From the NCBI RefSeq assembly GCF_000565215.1, contig NZ_CP006934.1, positions 248,001 through 312,000 on the forward strand: a DNA stretch of 64,000 bases, in the 5' to 3' direction. This stretch comes from Spiroplasma sabaudiense Ar-1343 (GTDB lineage: Bacteria; Bacillota_I; Bacilli_A; Mycoplasmatales; Mycoplasmataceae). How positions within the stretch are numbered: the stretch's first letter is position 1; each line of letters starts with the position of its first letter. The notes beneath the pieces are model-generated. The model saw only the letters and a program-made list of their open reading frames with translations. It did no database searches and was not told the DNA's origin. A program made the translations under genes and the position numbers. Shown here piece after piece: positions 62,751-64,000 of the stretch.

Positions 62751-63485
62751 ATGAAGATAAAAGAATATGTTAATTTATTAGTTGATTTTATAAAGACAGA
62801 AACTCTTAAAGCAAAGGCTGATGGAGTAATTGTTGGTATTAGTGGGGGGATAGACTCCGCTGTTGTTAGTTTACTGGCAAAAAAGGCTTTTCCAGATAAT
62901 TATTTAACAGTTTGAATGCCAATTAATTCCTCAGCAGAAGACTTAAAATGTGTAAATGAATTAATTTCTGATTTTAAATTAAATCACGTTGAAGTAAACT
63001 TAAAGCCAACATTTGAAAGTTTGAGCAATGCAATTCAAGACACAAATATTAATTGCACCGATTTATCGCTTGCCAACACTAAAGCTCGTTTAAGAATGAC
63101 CACACTTTATAATTTAGCGCAAACTAAAAACTATTTAGTTTTAGGAACTGACAATGCAGTTGAGTGACATATTGGTTATTTTACTAAGTTTGGTGATGGG
63201 GGATGTGATTTATTACCATTAGTACACTTATTAAAAGGTGAAGTTAAAGAAATGGCTAAGGAACTTGGAGTACCAAAATCAATAATCGATCGTGACCCAA
63301 CCGCATCACTTTGAGAAGGCCAAACGGATGAAAAAGAAATTGGTTTTAGTTATTCTGAAATTGATGACTATCTAAGAGGTAATAATTCCAATCAAGCCGT
63401 TAAAGATCGTATTGATTACTTGCACCAAATTAGTGAACATAAAAGACGCGGAGCAAACCAACCCTTAAAATTTAAAGGAGAATAA
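62751..63485 (+). CDS. nadE: NH3-dependent NAD synthetase
   Basis: A 244-residue enzyme that amidates nicotinate adenine dinucleotide to NAD. The PP-loop is GISGGIDSAVVSLLAKKAF near residues 26-44. NTKARLRMTTLYNLAQTKNYLVLGTDNAVEWHIGYFTKFGDGGCDLLPLVHLLKGEVKEMAKELGVP is close to consensus. DPTASLWEGQTDEKEIGFSYSEID closes the active site. It lacks the glutaminase domain, so ammonia is the N donor. The start lies 4 bases after obg. It supports the NAD needs of PDH and Nox. Confidence 0.96.
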
Positions 63486-63489
63486 AGCC

Positions 63490-63981
63490 GTGCTAGATGC
63501 TAACAAAACTAACTTATTAAATAATTTTTTAAATGCAATATCTGACACTCAAATGGATTTAATTTTTGAAGAAATTGGGGAAGGTATTAATTTAGTTTTT
63601 TCGCACATAGTTTATTTTGATAAGGTTAGAAAAACGCTAAGTCTCCAAAGTGAAATTCAAAGTCAAGAAGAAATTTTAGAACAGTTATTAAGTCAAAAAT
63701 ATAGCGACATGAAAGTCTATAAAAAACTTTTTAATTATTTTGAATCCACAGAAGGAATAGTTGATTTCGCTTGCCAATGCCTAAAATCAGAATGATTTAA
63801 TCCAAATTTACCATTTTTTTTAATTTCTTTTTTAGAAAAAAATGGCATTTCTGAGTCAGAATTTTGTTTCTTAATGATTATAAGTATCAAGGATGATTTT
63901 ATTGATTACTTTATAAATGATATAAATTTGGAAATGTGAACCTTGGATATGTTAAAAATTTTGATTGAAAATAATGATTAA
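63490..63981 (+). CDS. hypothetical protein
   Basis: A 163-residue soluble helical protein starting at GTG with AAAGGAG (63475-63481) about 8 bases upstream, inside the nadE end. There is no signal peptide, membrane helix or known motif. It is acidic, rich in Phe, Ile and Leu. It is the last gene seen, 4 bases after nadE, probably in the obg-nadE transcript. Two UGA encode Trp. Confidence 0.72.
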
Positions 63982-64000
63982 ATTAAAATCAAATAATTTT

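Overview
The window is chromosome from a wall-less Mollicutes bacterium of the Spiroplasma/Entomoplasma group. The DNA is very AT-rich. Almost every gene is intact only if UGA is read as tryptophan: guaA, argS, recA, pdhA, trmFO, obg and the YhgE-like gene all carry in-frame UGA at conserved Trp positions, while UGG is used occasionally. Gene order (rpsB-tsf, pyrH-frr, scpA-scpB-rluB, cmk-der-gpsA-hup, rpsP-rimM-trmD-rplS-rbgA-rnhB, gpsB-rnpB, obg-nadE) is of Bacillota type. An MEP-pathway gene (ispG), a full-length recA, a ferredoxin and recU favour Spiroplasma over a strongly reduced mycoplasma. The genus is an inference.

Layout. 1-721: rplJ end and rplL. 739-5155: a hexapeptide acetyltransferase, a membrane protein, then rpsB (with a possible structured leader), tsf and a membrane protein. 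5229-8889: ThiT-like ECF S component, pyrH, frr, a large membrane/coiled-coil protein. 8907-13560: argS, a 12-TM transporter-like protein, an aldose-epimerase relative and a hypothetical. 13557-15514 (minus): ispG and a GNAT. 15651-18663: guaA-guaB, the last steps to XMP and GMP. 18743-21722: a putative HEPN protein, then scpA-scpB-rluB. 21780-24980: deoxynucleoside kinase, yebC, two membrane proteins. 25044-32603: NADH oxidase (minus), then lplA-pdhABCD. 32739-35417: pyrophosphatase (minus), two ECF-S-like proteins, one strikingly His-rich, and a ferredoxin (minus). 35501-39502: tail-anchored protein, cmk, der, gpsA, hup. 39572-42607: dnaD-like, recU (minus), gpsB, rnpB RNA, recA. 42610-49387: nitroreductase, RNase Y, ffh, YhgE/Pip-like protein, GNAT (minus), rlmH. 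49467-55027: rpsP, an 84-aa protein, rimM, trmD, rplS, rbgA, rnhB, phosphohexomutase. 55129-58677: small SSB plus dprA, ABC exporter plus a small membrane protein. 58784-63981: trmFO, tRNA-Arg(UCU), two hypotheticals, obg, nadE, a final hypothetical.

How it fits together. The PDH complex, its lipoate ligase and the water-forming NADH oxidase form one functional unit: pyruvate oxidation with NADH re-oxidised by oxygen, the usual energy scheme of a fermentative, respiration-free mollicute. The ferredoxin is a plausible electron donor for the Fe-S enzyme IspG. RecA, RecU, DprA-like, small SSB, RNase HII, HU and ScpAB cover recombination and chromosome maintenance. Three ECF S-like proteins point to vitamin or metal scavenging through a shared energising module encoded elsewhere.

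No insertion sequence, prophage, CRISPR array, integrase or recognisable defence island is visible. The window is mostly core genome. The points most worth a second look are the His-rich ECF-like protein, the HEPN-motif protein, a gene that seems to start at a non-AUG/GUG/UUG codon (60341), the open frame before pdhA, a degenerate DprA beside a mini-SSB, the rpsB leader, and hairpins that overlap stop codons. No coding gap exceeds 300 bases.
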